Source: Spirochaetota bacterium (GTDB lineage Bacteria; Spirochaetota; UBA12135; COTS27; JAFLEE01). Taken from it: 64,000 bases of DNA. The position numbers were made by a program, and so were the translations under genes. Positions 15,827 through 23,564 of the stretch are shown here, piece by piece. Under the pieces are notes generated by a model. That model searched no databases and was not told the origin of the DNA. It worked only from the letters and a program-made list of their open reading frames with translations. The stretch lies in the NCBI GenBank assembly GCA_017302015.1, contig JAFLEE010000006.1, positions 1 to 64,000 on the forward strand. Direction: 5' to 3'. Each line of letters starts with the position of its first letter. Position 1 is the stretch's first letter.

Positions 15827-17077
15827 CTATTTCGCGCTGCGCCCGATCACCAGCACCTGACCCGCATAGTAGGAGAGCCCTTCGGGGAGGGTCTTCACCG
15901 TCAAGACCGCCGTATGCTCGCCGGGGGCCTGCTCGGGCAGGTAGAAAAACCGCGCGTAGCGCCGGATTTTTTCGGTCTGGGGACGCTTCACCACGATGGG
16001 CGCGCCGCCGTCGATGGAGACCTCGACCTCCATGCCTTCGCCGTGGGGGATGTCGCTGAAGCCCAGCGTCAGGCCGTTCCACTTCACGGTGAGGGTCTCG
16101 CCGGCCTTCCCGCATTTCAAGGCGCCCCGCAGCATGCTGTGGGTGCGGCCGAAATCTTCCCGGTAGATGGCGTCTTTTTCTTTGTCGACGGGCGCCCAAC
16201 CGGCGCTATGGGCGAGGTTGGAGGCGGGCAGGAGCATGGCGGATTCCCAGGCGCGCGCTTCGAGGGGGGCGGGCAGGGCGTGGGGCGCGAGCTTCCCCTC
16301 GGCCTTCATCACCAGGAAGGAGCGCGCGAGGATGTCGCGGTAGATCTCGTGGCCGGCGTCGCCCGGGTGGGTGCCATCTTTCGAGAAGACGATCTTGCCC
16401 TCGACCTCGACGTTGGATTTGAAGATCAGGCTGCCGGCCTGCTCGCGCTTAAAAATTTCGACCCCGAAGTCGATGGAGGGGATGCCGTAGGCGTTGGCGA
16501 GGTTCTCCATGATGGCGCCGAACCAGGGGCTCTTGCCCGCGGCGAAATCTTTCAGCATGGGCTGGTGGATGGTGTAGACGAGGCAGATATCGATGCGGGG
16601 ATCCTTCTTCCAGATCTGGCGCATGATGCCTTCGGCGGATTTGGCCTCGTAACCGCCGCCGCCGTTGACCCGGTGCTCCATGAAGACGAGGTCGGGATTC
16701 TTTTCGAGCACGTCGCCGGCCAGGCGGCACGCGCCGTAATCGGAACCGGTGCCCGAGATCGCCGCATTGATCTCGACGGGCTCGGCCTTGGGGAATTGGG
16801 CCTTGAACCAGGCGAGGGTCTTGGGCCGCCAGCCGTTGGCCGCGGTGATGCTCCCGCCGAGGTAGGCGATGCGCACCGGGCCGCCGGCCTCCATTTTAGC
16901 GAAAAAATGGGGCAGGCCGCGGCGCACGCGTAGTTCTTCGGGAACTTTCGGATCGTAGGCGACCACGAGGCCGCCGGTGCCCTTTCCTTTTTCCATGGAT
17001 GCTCCTGCCATCTCCCCCGCGGCGAACAACCCCGCGCTGGCGAGGATCAGGCCGAATAACGCTGTGGAAGGCTTCAT
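15827..17077 (-). CDS. Secreted SGNH/GDSL-type hydrolase
   Basis: 416-residue exported esterase-like protein. Signal peptide MKPSTALFGLILASAGLFA, then the SGNH block I in the variant form GGSIT with catalytic Ser76. Block V is DGTHPGDAG, with Asp234 and His237 completing the dyad/triad. Residues about 310-416 form a separate beta-rich domain with AVLTVKTLPEG. Related PVC-type proteins are found among carbohydrate esterases that deacetylate polysaccharides; that role is inferred. The start at 17077 is preferred to one 29 codons upstream because it opens the signal peptide. It is divergent from a GntR/LacI-like regulator, a plausible controller. Confidence 0.8.
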   Translation of the reverse strand: MKPSTALFGLILASAGLFAAGEMAGASMEKGKGTGGLVVAYDPKVPEELRVRRGLPHFFAKMEAGGPVRIAYLGGSITAANGWRPKTLAWFKAQFPKAEPVEINAAISGTGSDYGACRLAGDVLEKNPDLVFMEHRVNGGGGYEAKSAEGIMRQIWKKDPRIDICLVYTIHQPMLKDFAAGKSPWFGAIMENLANAYGIPSIDFGVEIFKREQAGSLIFKSNVEVEGKIVFSKDGTHPGDAGHEIYRDILARSFLVMKAEGKLAPHALPAPLEARAWESAMLLPASNLAHSAGWAPVDKEKDAIYREDFGRTHSMLRGALKCGKAGETLTVKWNGLTLGFSDIPHGEGMEVEVSIDGGAPIVVKRPQTEKIRRYARFFYLPEQAPGEHTAVLTVKTLPEGLSYYAGQVLVIGRSAK

Positions 17078-17193
17078 GGGTATGTCCGGGGGCGATGTGC
17101 CGCAATATTTTACGCTGAAGGTCTCGGGGGGATCGGGGTGGATGATTGGCGCGGGGCCGCCCATGTGGGGCGTCGAAGCTCGGCAAACCCGCC

Positions 17194-17222
17194 TTGATTC
17201 TCGGGATCCGCGGAGGTATACT
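17194..17222 (+). promoter_or_regulatory. Sigma70 promoter of the GntR/LacI-type regulator gene
   Basis: TTGATT (17194-17199), a 17-base spacer and TATACT (17217-17222) give four and five consensus matches with ideal spacing. The predicted transcript start is near 17229, immediately ahead of the inverted repeat at 17230. Confidence 0.72.
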
Positions 17223-17229
17223 GCTTGGT

Positions 17230-17248
17230 AGCGGTAAGAACAACCGCT
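17230..17248. promoter_or_regulatory. Inverted repeat AGCGGT-N7-ACCGCT, candidate operator
   Basis: A 19-base dyad lies just after the -10 box, flanked by a further TTG...CAA match. Size and symmetry suit a dimeric GntR or LacI-type regulator. Its place at +1 to +19 would give autorepression, and it could also serve the divergent SGNH hydrolase gene. Confidence 0.58.
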
Positions 17249-17315
17249 TCAATAGAGAGGTTCCCGTGGGAGGGCATCGGAAAATCCGCCGGATTCGCTT
17301 CGGGAGCCCTCGCCC

Positions 17316-18449
17316 ATGAAACGGCGCAAGACCCAAGGCCGCCCCGGACGGCAACCGGGCACCGACGCATCCTCATTGCGCCACGCCTGGCTCGGCCGGG
17401 AACTCGAGGCCGAACTCGATCGCACCAAGCCGTCCCCCCATGCGCCCTTCCTCTCCGAAACGATTATCCGAACGCGCTACGATGTCAGCCTCCAGACGGT
17501 GAGGCGGGCTCTCCTCGACCTGGAGCGCCAGGGCCTGGTCTACCGGATCCCGAGCCGGGGCACCTTCGTCGCGCCCCCCCGCAAGCGCCGCCGGCTCCTC
17601 CTCTTCATCCCCCGCATGGCGCCCACCGACCGAAGCTGGATCTCCGGTTCGGGCGGCGAGATCGCTTTTTTCCTCAATGCCCTCGACCGGGCCGCGGCCC
17701 CCGACCTCCCCTTCGAATTGGTCTTCGAGGCCAGCCGGGAATCGCTCCTGGCCCGTTGCGAAGAGGTCGCCTACGGGCAGCCGGGGGTCTCCGCGGTGGT
17801 GGTCTTCCGCGACTACACCGTGCTCGATGCCCTGGCCGTTGCGCTCAAGGAGAAGGGCGTGCCGCTCCTCTTCTACGGCTCTTCCGCCCAGCGGGAGCGT
17901 GTCTCGGGTATCTCCTCGCTCCTCTACGACGAGGGCCGCGTCACGCGCTTGGCCCTCGAGCACCTCCACCAACTCGGGCATCGGCGCATCGGTTGCGTGT
18001 GGGTCCCCGAGCAGCACGCCCAGGCGGCGCGCCATGAAGCCTGGCGGGCGTGGATGGCCGAAAAGAAGCTCGCCATCGACCCGGATTGGGAAGTGCCGGT
18101 CGCGTTTCCCACCGCCGCCGACACGGTGGCCTTCCGCGACGGCGAATTGCGCCGCCAGGGGCGGGCGTGGACGGCCCTCTACGCCGCCGCCGACCAGTAC
18201 CTCCCCCAGGTCTTCCGCATACTACGCGCCCAAGGGCGATCGATCCCGGGGGATTTGAGCGTGGTCGGAGTCGACAATTCCGCCGCGGGGGTTTGGAGCG
18301 ACCCCCCGGCCACGGTGATCGACCTCCCCCTCGATGCCGACGGCCGGCGCATCGTGGAACTCGCGGCCCTGGCCGTGAAGGGCGAGCGGTTCTCCTGGGA
18401 GAGCGCGGTGACCTTGGTGGTCCGTGAATCGACCCACTCAGTGGGGTAG
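17316..18449 (+). CDS. GntR-type regulator with LacI-like periplasmic-binding effector domain
   Basis: 377 residues. A basic N-terminal tail is followed by a GntR winged helix at about 28-88 (YDVSLQTVRRALLDLERQGL, then the wing RIPSRGTF). A type-1 periplasmic-binding-protein fold covers 92-377, with the LacI-like marks VVVFRDYT, HLHQLGHRRIG and LSVVGVDNS. This AraR-like combination typically senses a sugar and represses catabolic genes. GGGAG precedes the ATG. A good promoter and a dyad lie upstream, in the region shared with the divergent SGNH hydrolase, the most likely target besides itself. Confidence 0.87.
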   Translation: MKRRKTQGRPGRQPGTDASSLRHAWLGRELEAELDRTKPSPHAPFLSETIIRTRYDVSLQTVRRALLDLERQGLVYRIPSRGTFVAPPRKRRRLLLFIPRMAPTDRSWISGSGGEIAFFLNALDRAAAPDLPFELVFEASRESLLARCEEVAYGQPGVSAVVVFRDYTVLDALAVALKEKGVPLLFYGSSAQRERVSGISSLLYDEGRVTRLALEHLHQLGHRRIGCVWVPEQHAQAARHEAWRAWMAEKKLAIDPDWEVPVAFPTAADTVAFRDGELRRQGRAWTALYAAADQYLPQVFRILRAQGRSIPGDLSVVGVDNSAAGVWSDPPATVIDLPLDADGRRIVELAALAVKGERFSWESAVTLVVRESTHSVG

Positions 18450-18834
18450 GAGTCGACAGGCCCGGGCGGAAGCCATTCAAAGGCCGATGGCGTTGGATGG
18501 AACTTCGGTGGAGGGTCACGCCATTGGGGCGACTCCCATTTGACCGTCCAAAGAAACGGTGGTCCTGACCCTTAACCGAACTCTGAAAAATGAATTCGGG
18601 TTGCGTCATTTTTAGAAAATATGGATCCGCTTCTTTACACAGAAGGGGAGTTTTTGTTCCGGGACCGATTGAGATCCAGGTGGGATGGGGAAGACGTGGG
18701 GCGAATATGGCATTCGGTAACTTCTAAGGGTTGTCCTTCCCCGCCCAAGTTTCGGGATGCCTACAAATGAGGGCCCTTCGCGGAGAGTCGATCCGTTCGT
18801 GGAACGATCCTAAAATTGAAGTGTTATACCCATT
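18450..18834. other. Intergenic region, 385 bp, no gene seen
   Basis: The stretch is more AT-rich than its surroundings in its second half (about 18580-18660). I see no credible coding frame, tRNA, or stem-loop followed by a T run. Only the last 15 bases look functional, as a -10-like TTATAC just before the small XRE gene. Confidence 0.5.
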
Positions 18835-19074
18835 ATGCGAATTGGCGCCGTTGTATTTACCCTGCGGAAGAAGAAGGGTCTGACCCAGGAACAACTCGCC
18901 TGGAAGGCCGACATCGCGCGTTCGCTGCTCCAGAGCATCGAGCGCGGCCGCCGAAAAGATTTCAAGATCTCGACCCTCCTGAAATTGTGCAAGGGCCTGG
19001 GCACTTCCCCCGTCGAGTTCTTCAAGATCTTCGGCGACGGCAACGGCCACCGCGACCCCGACTCGAATTCCTGA
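18835..19074 (+). CDS. Small XRE-family helix-turn-helix protein
   Basis: 79 residues, almost entirely one Cro/C1-type helix-turn-helix: LRKKKGLTQEQLAWKADIAR is the recognition unit and SIERGRRKDFKISTLLKLC the dimer face. Proteins of this size are DNA-binding regulators, often antitoxins or local repressors, but no toxin gene is next to it. No Shine-Dalgarno sequence precedes the ATG, and a -10-like TTATAC ends only five bases upstream, so the message may be leaderless. The next gene, for a heparinase-like protein, starts 171 bases downstream. Confidence 0.82.
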   Translation: MRIGAVVFTLRKKKGLTQEQLAWKADIARSLLQSIERGRRKDFKISTLLKLCKGLGTSPVEFFKIFGDGNGHRDPDSNS

Positions 19075-19245
19075 TTCCTTCCCACAACCGGTCCGCCCGC
19101 GCAAGGGCCTGTGATGCCTCCTCGGGGACCGCCCCGCCGTCTTTTTTCAGGACAAAATAGGGCGCCGGCGCGCACCTGGCTGGCCCGGCCATCCCCCCGA
19201 CTCTTTCTTCTTTATTCGACCGGAATATTTTCGAGGCTCCCCGAT

Positions 19246-21684
19246 ATGCGTCTCCCCGCCATCCTTCTGCTCACCGCCTTCTGCGCGGCCCCCCTTGTCG
19301 CCGAACGTTCCCCCGTCAGCATCGATGGGATCAAACTCAAGCCGTGGAGCGGCCGCCTCGCCCTGACGAACCTCCCCTGGGACGCCCTGATCCAGGAAGC
19401 CGCCACCGACCCCGATGCTGGAAATCGTTTCGCCGATTGGAAGAAGCAGGCGACCGCCTGGGCGGCGGGGGATCTCATCCGCCGCCCCAAGACTTTGGAG
19501 GAGATCCCGATGGGACGCCTGGATCGCCGCGCGGGGGCCTGCGGACCGAACGCCCGACGTTTCGCCCTGGCCATGGATGACCAGGCGGTGTGGGGGATGC
19601 TGGGAAGGCAACTCATCCCGGCCGCCCTGGTGGTGCGCCGCAGCGGCGACAAGGCGGCCTTGGATTACCTTAGCCGCCAACTCGCGGAGATCGCCCAGTG
19701 GTGGCCCCTCCAAAGGCCCGGCTGGAGCCTCGACGCGCCGGATTCAAAACTCACGGGGGAGCACGACGGCCCCGCGCTCGCCGAAGGTTTCGCCATGGGG
19801 AGCCTCGCCTTCGCCATCGACATCCTGGGCGCGCGCCTCGACGGCAAGAACCGCGCCGAGCTCCGTTCCCTCCTCCAGAAGGAAATCGATTGGATCGCCC
19901 GCGCCTGGAAGGAGAAAATCCCCCGGTACGTGGGGGCCAAGGCCTATGGCGAGACCCTTTGGGCCCTTCCCAGCGCCGCCCTGGTCTTGGGATGCCTGGC
20001 CTTGGGAGAGGAAAAAAACCGCGCGGCCTACGAACTCGGCGCGGAGAACTTGGCCAAATGGCTGGCGGCCCAGGGAGAGGACGGCAGTTTTTCGGGGGGG
20101 TACGCGTATGCGGGACAGGCCATGGACTACGTATTCCCAGCCCTTTGGGCGATGGAACGCGCCGGCGACCGCCGCCTGGGCACCGCGCCCTTCCTGAAGC
20201 GCTACGCCTTTTGGTTCCACCAGCAGACCTTTCCGGGGATGACCGTGGTGAACCACGGAGATTGCGGGACGACCTGGGTGGCGTCGACCCCGGCGCGGCA
20301 TCTGATGCTCGCGACCCTCCTCTCGAGGGATCCCGGCGATCTTTGGGCGATGGAGCGGTTCTATCCGACCTTCGATCTGGCCGATCCGTTCTCCATCCTC
20401 TATCGCGTCGAGGCGCGGAAACTTCCCCCGTCGCGCGCGCCCCTTCCCCTCTCCGCCTTCTTCCCCAAAACGCAATTGGCCGTGTGGCGCAGCGATTGGG
20501 ACCTCGGGAACGCCATGGCCCTTTGGGCCAAGGGCGGCAGCCCCGCCGAACCCCGCCCCCACAACGATCAGGGGCAGGTGGTGGTGATGAACGGCGAAGA
20601 GCCCGTCCTCATCGACGCGGGCGCGGTGGTGGGCGGCGCGCCTGGCGAAGACGAGCGGTTCGCCTGCAGCGAAAGCCATAGCGTGATCCAGACCCCCTCG
20701 GGACCCAAGCGGCTCAAGCAGGGGGTGCGCGCGACTCTTTCCATCGAGCGCATGGACGCCTCAGGCGGGCTCCTTCGCATCGACGCGAGCGGTTGCCAGC
20801 CCGAGGTGAAATCGTGGCAGCGGCGCCTCGCGTGGACGGCAGAGGGGCGCGTTACGGTAGTCGACGAAGCCGAACTCTTGGAGGGGAAGCGGGCCGGGGA
20901 CGAGTGGTTCCGCTGGCAGACCGGGGCGCTCCAAGCCCCGCGCATCGCAGGCAGCGGCAAGCTCTGGTCCGCGACCTGGGGGAGCAACCGGCTCGATCTG
21001 GAGGCGGATCGCCCCATCGCGGTCTCCAGCGTGCGATGGACGAGCGCGCTCCTTAAGGAGCACTTCGCGGTGGTCGTGAAGGCCGCCGAACCCGGCGTGG
21101 CGCTTCGCCTCAGCACCGTGGTCTCCTTCGCCCGCAAGGTCGCCAAACCCCCGACCACACGGATTCCTTATCTCGAATACTTGAAGGGCCGCCTTCCCGG
21201 CGCCCCGGGAGAGCCCATCGTCCTCCAGGGGGAAGACATGCTGCCCCCGGGATCGGGAATGCGGGTGGCGACCGATAAGGTCGGCGCCAAGAACGCGGTC
21301 ACGGGGTGGGACGCCCTGGGCGCCCGCCTCGAGAAGGAAGTGGCGGTGGCGGAGGAAGGCTGGTACTTCATCGGGGCGAAGTACTGCACCCCCCTCGCGG
21401 CGCTGCGCGCCGTGGAGATCGACGGGGAGGTGCCCTTCGCCGAGGCCGACCGCATACCGCTTCCCGCGACGCTGCCCTTTCCCGATAGCGACGGTTTCGC
21501 CAATCACGCAGACGATTGGAGTTTCGCCCTCTTGGGGGCCCGCGCCGATCGGCCGGGGCTCCTCTTCAAATTGGGGGCGGGCAAGCACCGCATCGCCTTC
21601 ATCAACCGGGGCAACCCGTGCGAGCTCGATTATTTCGCCCTCATCCCCGAGGGGCAGACCCGCCTGGATTTGATGGACCGCTGA
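19246..21684 (+). CDS. Secreted heparinase II/III-like polysaccharide lyase
   Basis: 812 residues. Signal peptide MRLPAILLLTAFCAAPLVA, an all-helical (alpha/alpha toroid) domain to about residue 390, then a beta-sandwich domain. That domain begins near the motif HNDQGQVVVMNGEEPVLIDAG (key residues H, D, G, D), the mark of the heparinase_II_III family. A further beta domain (about 690-812) may bind carbohydrate. Family members cleave uronic-acid-containing, often sulfated, polysaccharides by beta-elimination. GAGG precedes the chosen ATG; a longer N-terminus is possible in frame but would bury the signal peptide. Downstream genes encode a sugar isomerase and a 2-hydroxyacid dehydrogenase, suggesting a uronate pathway. 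Confidence 0.8.
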   Translation: MRLPAILLLTAFCAAPLVAERSPVSIDGIKLKPWSGRLALTNLPWDALIQEAATDPDAGNRFADWKKQATAWAAGDLIRRPKTLEEIPMGRLDRRAGACGPNARRFALAMDDQAVWGMLGRQLIPAALVVRRSGDKAALDYLSRQLAEIAQWWPLQRPGWSLDAPDSKLTGEHDGPALAEGFAMGSLAFAIDILGARLDGKNRAELRSLLQKEIDWIARAWKEKIPRYVGAKAYGETLWALPSAALVLGCLALGEEKNRAAYELGAENLAKWLAAQGEDGSFSGGYAYAGQAMDYVFPALWAMERAGDRRLGTAPFLKRYAFWFHQQTFPGMTVVNHGDCGTTWVASTPARHLMLATLLSRDPGDLWAMERFYPTFDLADPFSILYRVEARKLPPSRAPLPLSAFFPKTQLAVWRSDWDLGNAMALWAKGGSPAEPRPHNDQGQVVVMNGEEPVLIDAGAVVGGAPGEDERFACSESHSVIQTPSGPKRLKQGVRATLSIERMDASGGLLRIDASGCQPEVKSWQRRLAWTAEGRVTVVDEAELLEGKRAGDEWFRWQTGALQAPRIAGSGKLWSATWGSNRLDLEADRPIAVSSVRWTSALLKEHFAVVVKAAEPGVALRLSTVVSFARKVAKPPTTRIPYLEYLKGRLPGAPGEPIVLQGEDMLPPGSGMRVATDKVGAKNAVTGWDALGARLEKEVAVAEEGWYFIGAKYCTPLAALRAVEIDGEVPFAEADRIPLPATLPFPDSDGFANHADDWSFALLGARADRPGLLFKLGAGKHRIAFINRGNPCELDYFALIPEGQTRLDLMDR

Positions 21685-21744
21685 GCGGACGGTTCCCCCG
21701 GGGGACGAGGAGATTTTGAGGCTAGAATCCTCCCAGGAGCCCCC

Positions 21745-22527
21745 TTGGAAATCTTCCTCGCCACCGTCGCCCTCGAAAAAAACCGTTGGAGCACCCGCGT
21801 GCCGAGTGTCCGGGTTTCCGAATACCTGCCGCGCATCCGGGAGGCGGGCTTCGACGGGATCGAACTCTGGGAGAACCACAGCGAATCGGTCCCGGCGGAC
21901 GAACGCGAAGCGCTCGGCGCCATCCCCGTGGGCATCTTCAATTCTTATTGCGACTTCACCGACGCGGGGGCCGACGCGAGATCCCGCGCGCTCAAGGCTT
22001 GCGCCGATTTCGGGAGCGGGGGCCTGAAGTGGAACGTGGGCAAGGAAGCCGAGCGCCGCGGGGAGTTCCTGCGCCATGCGGCCGCCATGGCCCGCGCCCT
22101 TCCCCGGGAATTCCGCTTCCTCTGCGAATGCCACCCCGGTACGATCCTCGAGGCGCCCGCCGAGGCCAAGCGGTTCCTCGATGAACTCGAGGCGGCGACG
22201 GAAGGCAGCGCGGTGCGCATCGGGTCCATCGTCCACCCCTTCAACATCGAGGAAGGCGCCTTGGAGGCTTGGTTCGACGCCTTGGGAGCCCGCATCGACC
22301 ATGCCCACGTCCAACCGCGCGACGCCAAGGGCCGGGTCCTCGCGCTGAAGTTCGACGAGGCGCGCGTGCGCCGCCGGCTCGCGGCGATGAAGGCGCGCGG
22401 CTTTGGGGGCACCTGGACGATCGAGTTCGTCGAGGGCACGGGCCAGCCCGGGGAAAATCCGGAGAGCCTCTTCCGCCAGGCCCGGGAAGACCACGACCTG
22501 CTGCGCGCCTGGTGGGAACGTCCATGA
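21745..22527 (+). CDS. Sugar phosphate isomerase/epimerase-like TIM barrel
   Basis: 260 residues of the xylose-isomerase-like AP endonuclease 2 superfamily. Seen: an early IREAGFDGIELWENHS segment (metal-barrel strand 1), CECHPGTILE, HAHVQPRD and a late WTIEFVEGTG, the usual metal-ligand positions. Such enzymes isomerise or epimerise keto sugars or inositols; the exact substrate cannot be read. The start codon is TTG with AGGAG six bases ahead. It ends in an ATGA overlap with the dehydrogenase gene, so the two are made together, and it lies 60 bases after the heparinase-like gene. Confidence 0.83.
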   Translation: MEIFLATVALEKNRWSTRVPSVRVSEYLPRIREAGFDGIELWENHSESVPADEREALGAIPVGIFNSYCDFTDAGADARSRALKACADFGSGGLKWNVGKEAERRGEFLRHAAAMARALPREFRFLCECHPGTILEAPAEAKRFLDELEAATEGSAVRIGSIVHPFNIEEGALEAWFDALGARIDHAHVQPRDAKGRVLALKFDEARVRRRLAAMKARGFGGTWTIEFVEGTGQPGENPESLFRQAREDHDLLRAWWERP

Positions 22528-23540
22528 CGCGGCCGGCCTTCCTCTACCTGCCGGAGAAGCAGGTGAACGAGCGGATCCTCCCCGGGCCCATGGTCGAAGC
22601 GCTCCGTTCCCGGGGAGACCTGAGGGTGGTCGAGGGGGCCGCCGCGCTCCCCGAGTCGGAGCGGGCGGGCCTCATCCGGGAGTGCGAGGTGCTCTTTTCG
22701 GGATGGGGATCCGCCCCCGTGCCGGCTTCGCTGGCCGCCAATCCCGGCCGACTCAAATGGGTGTGCCAGATCACGGGGGAACTCAAGAAAACGATCCCCA
22801 TCGAGCTCGTGCGCGCCGGGATCGCCGTGACCAATTGGGGGGATACGCCGGCCCATGCCGTCGCGGAGGGGGCCCTCGCGCTGCTCCTGGCCGCGCTGAA
22901 GGACCTCCACCACCAGATCCAGCACCAGCGGGAGGGACGGCGTCCCGCGGACCCGCGCTATTCCTTCTACACCCTCGGCGAACTCCGCCTCGGCGTCTAC
23001 GGCCTCGGGGTGATCGGGCGGCGCTTCCTCGAACTGCTCGCGCCGTTTCGGCCGACGGTGCGGGTCTTCGACCCCTATCTCAAGGATCTCCCCCCCGGGT
23101 GCGAGCGCTCAGGCAGCCTGGAAGATCTCTTCTCCAACGCCGATGCCATCGCCATCCACGCCGGGCAGACCCCCGAGACCGTGGGCACGGTGTCGGCGGC
23201 GCTCCTCGAGCGCTTGCCCGATGGCGCCCTGGTGATCAATACCGCCCGGCCCCTCATCATCGACCAGGAGGCGCTCTTCGCGGAACTATCCCGGGGCCGC
23301 CTGCGCGCGGGCCTCGACGTCGTGAACCACGACGAGATCCCCGCGGAGCATCCCATCCGGCGCTGCGAGAATCTCATCTGGACGGGCCACCGCATCTCCA
23401 GCGAATGGCCGAGCGACGGGAAGCCCGTGACGCGCCTGCGGGCCATGCACCGCACCGCGCTGGCCAATCTCGACCGCTACCTCGCCGGCGAGGAACTCCT
23501 GTTCCGGATGGACGAGACGCGCTACCTGCGCAGCACCTGA
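22524..23540 (+). CDS. D-isomer-specific 2-hydroxyacid dehydrogenase
   Basis: 338 residues. NAD-binding Rossmann motif GLGVIG at 160-165, the INTARP segment containing the substrate-binding Arg, a Glu in DEIPAEHP and the catalytic His in WTGHRISSEW. This is the complete Arg-Glu-His set of phosphoglycerate/glyoxylate-type dehydrogenases. The N-terminal substrate domain (1-105) is divergent from SerA and there is no ACT domain, so serine biosynthesis is unlikely. Translation is coupled to the isomerase gene by ATGA overlap. A role in sugar-acid reduction or oxidation downstream of polysaccharide breakdown is inferred. Confidence 0.87.
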   Translation: MTRPAFLYLPEKQVNERILPGPMVEALRSRGDLRVVEGAAALPESERAGLIRECEVLFSGWGSAPVPASLAANPGRLKWVCQITGELKKTIPIELVRAGIAVTNWGDTPAHAVAEGALALLLAALKDLHHQIQHQREGRRPADPRYSFYTLGELRLGVYGLGVIGRRFLELLAPFRPTVRVFDPYLKDLPPGCERSGSLEDLFSNADAIAIHAGQTPETVGTVSAALLERLPDGALVINTARPLIIDQEALFAELSRGRLRAGLDVVNHDEIPAEHPIRRCENLIWTGHRISSEWPSDGKPVTRLRAMHRTALANLDRYLAGEELLFRMDETRYLRST

Positions 23541-23564
23541 GGCGCCCGGGGAGCGTCGCCCCCG

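Noticed and set aside
18835-19074. Small XRE protein as the antitoxin of a toxin-antitoxin pair
   Set aside because: No small toxin-like gene lies on either side; the flanks are a 385-base gap and a heparinase-like gene.
23541-23564. GC-rich stem-like sequence between the dehydrogenase and esterase stops
   Set aside because: The arms do not pair beyond a few bases and no T run follows, so it is not called as a terminator.
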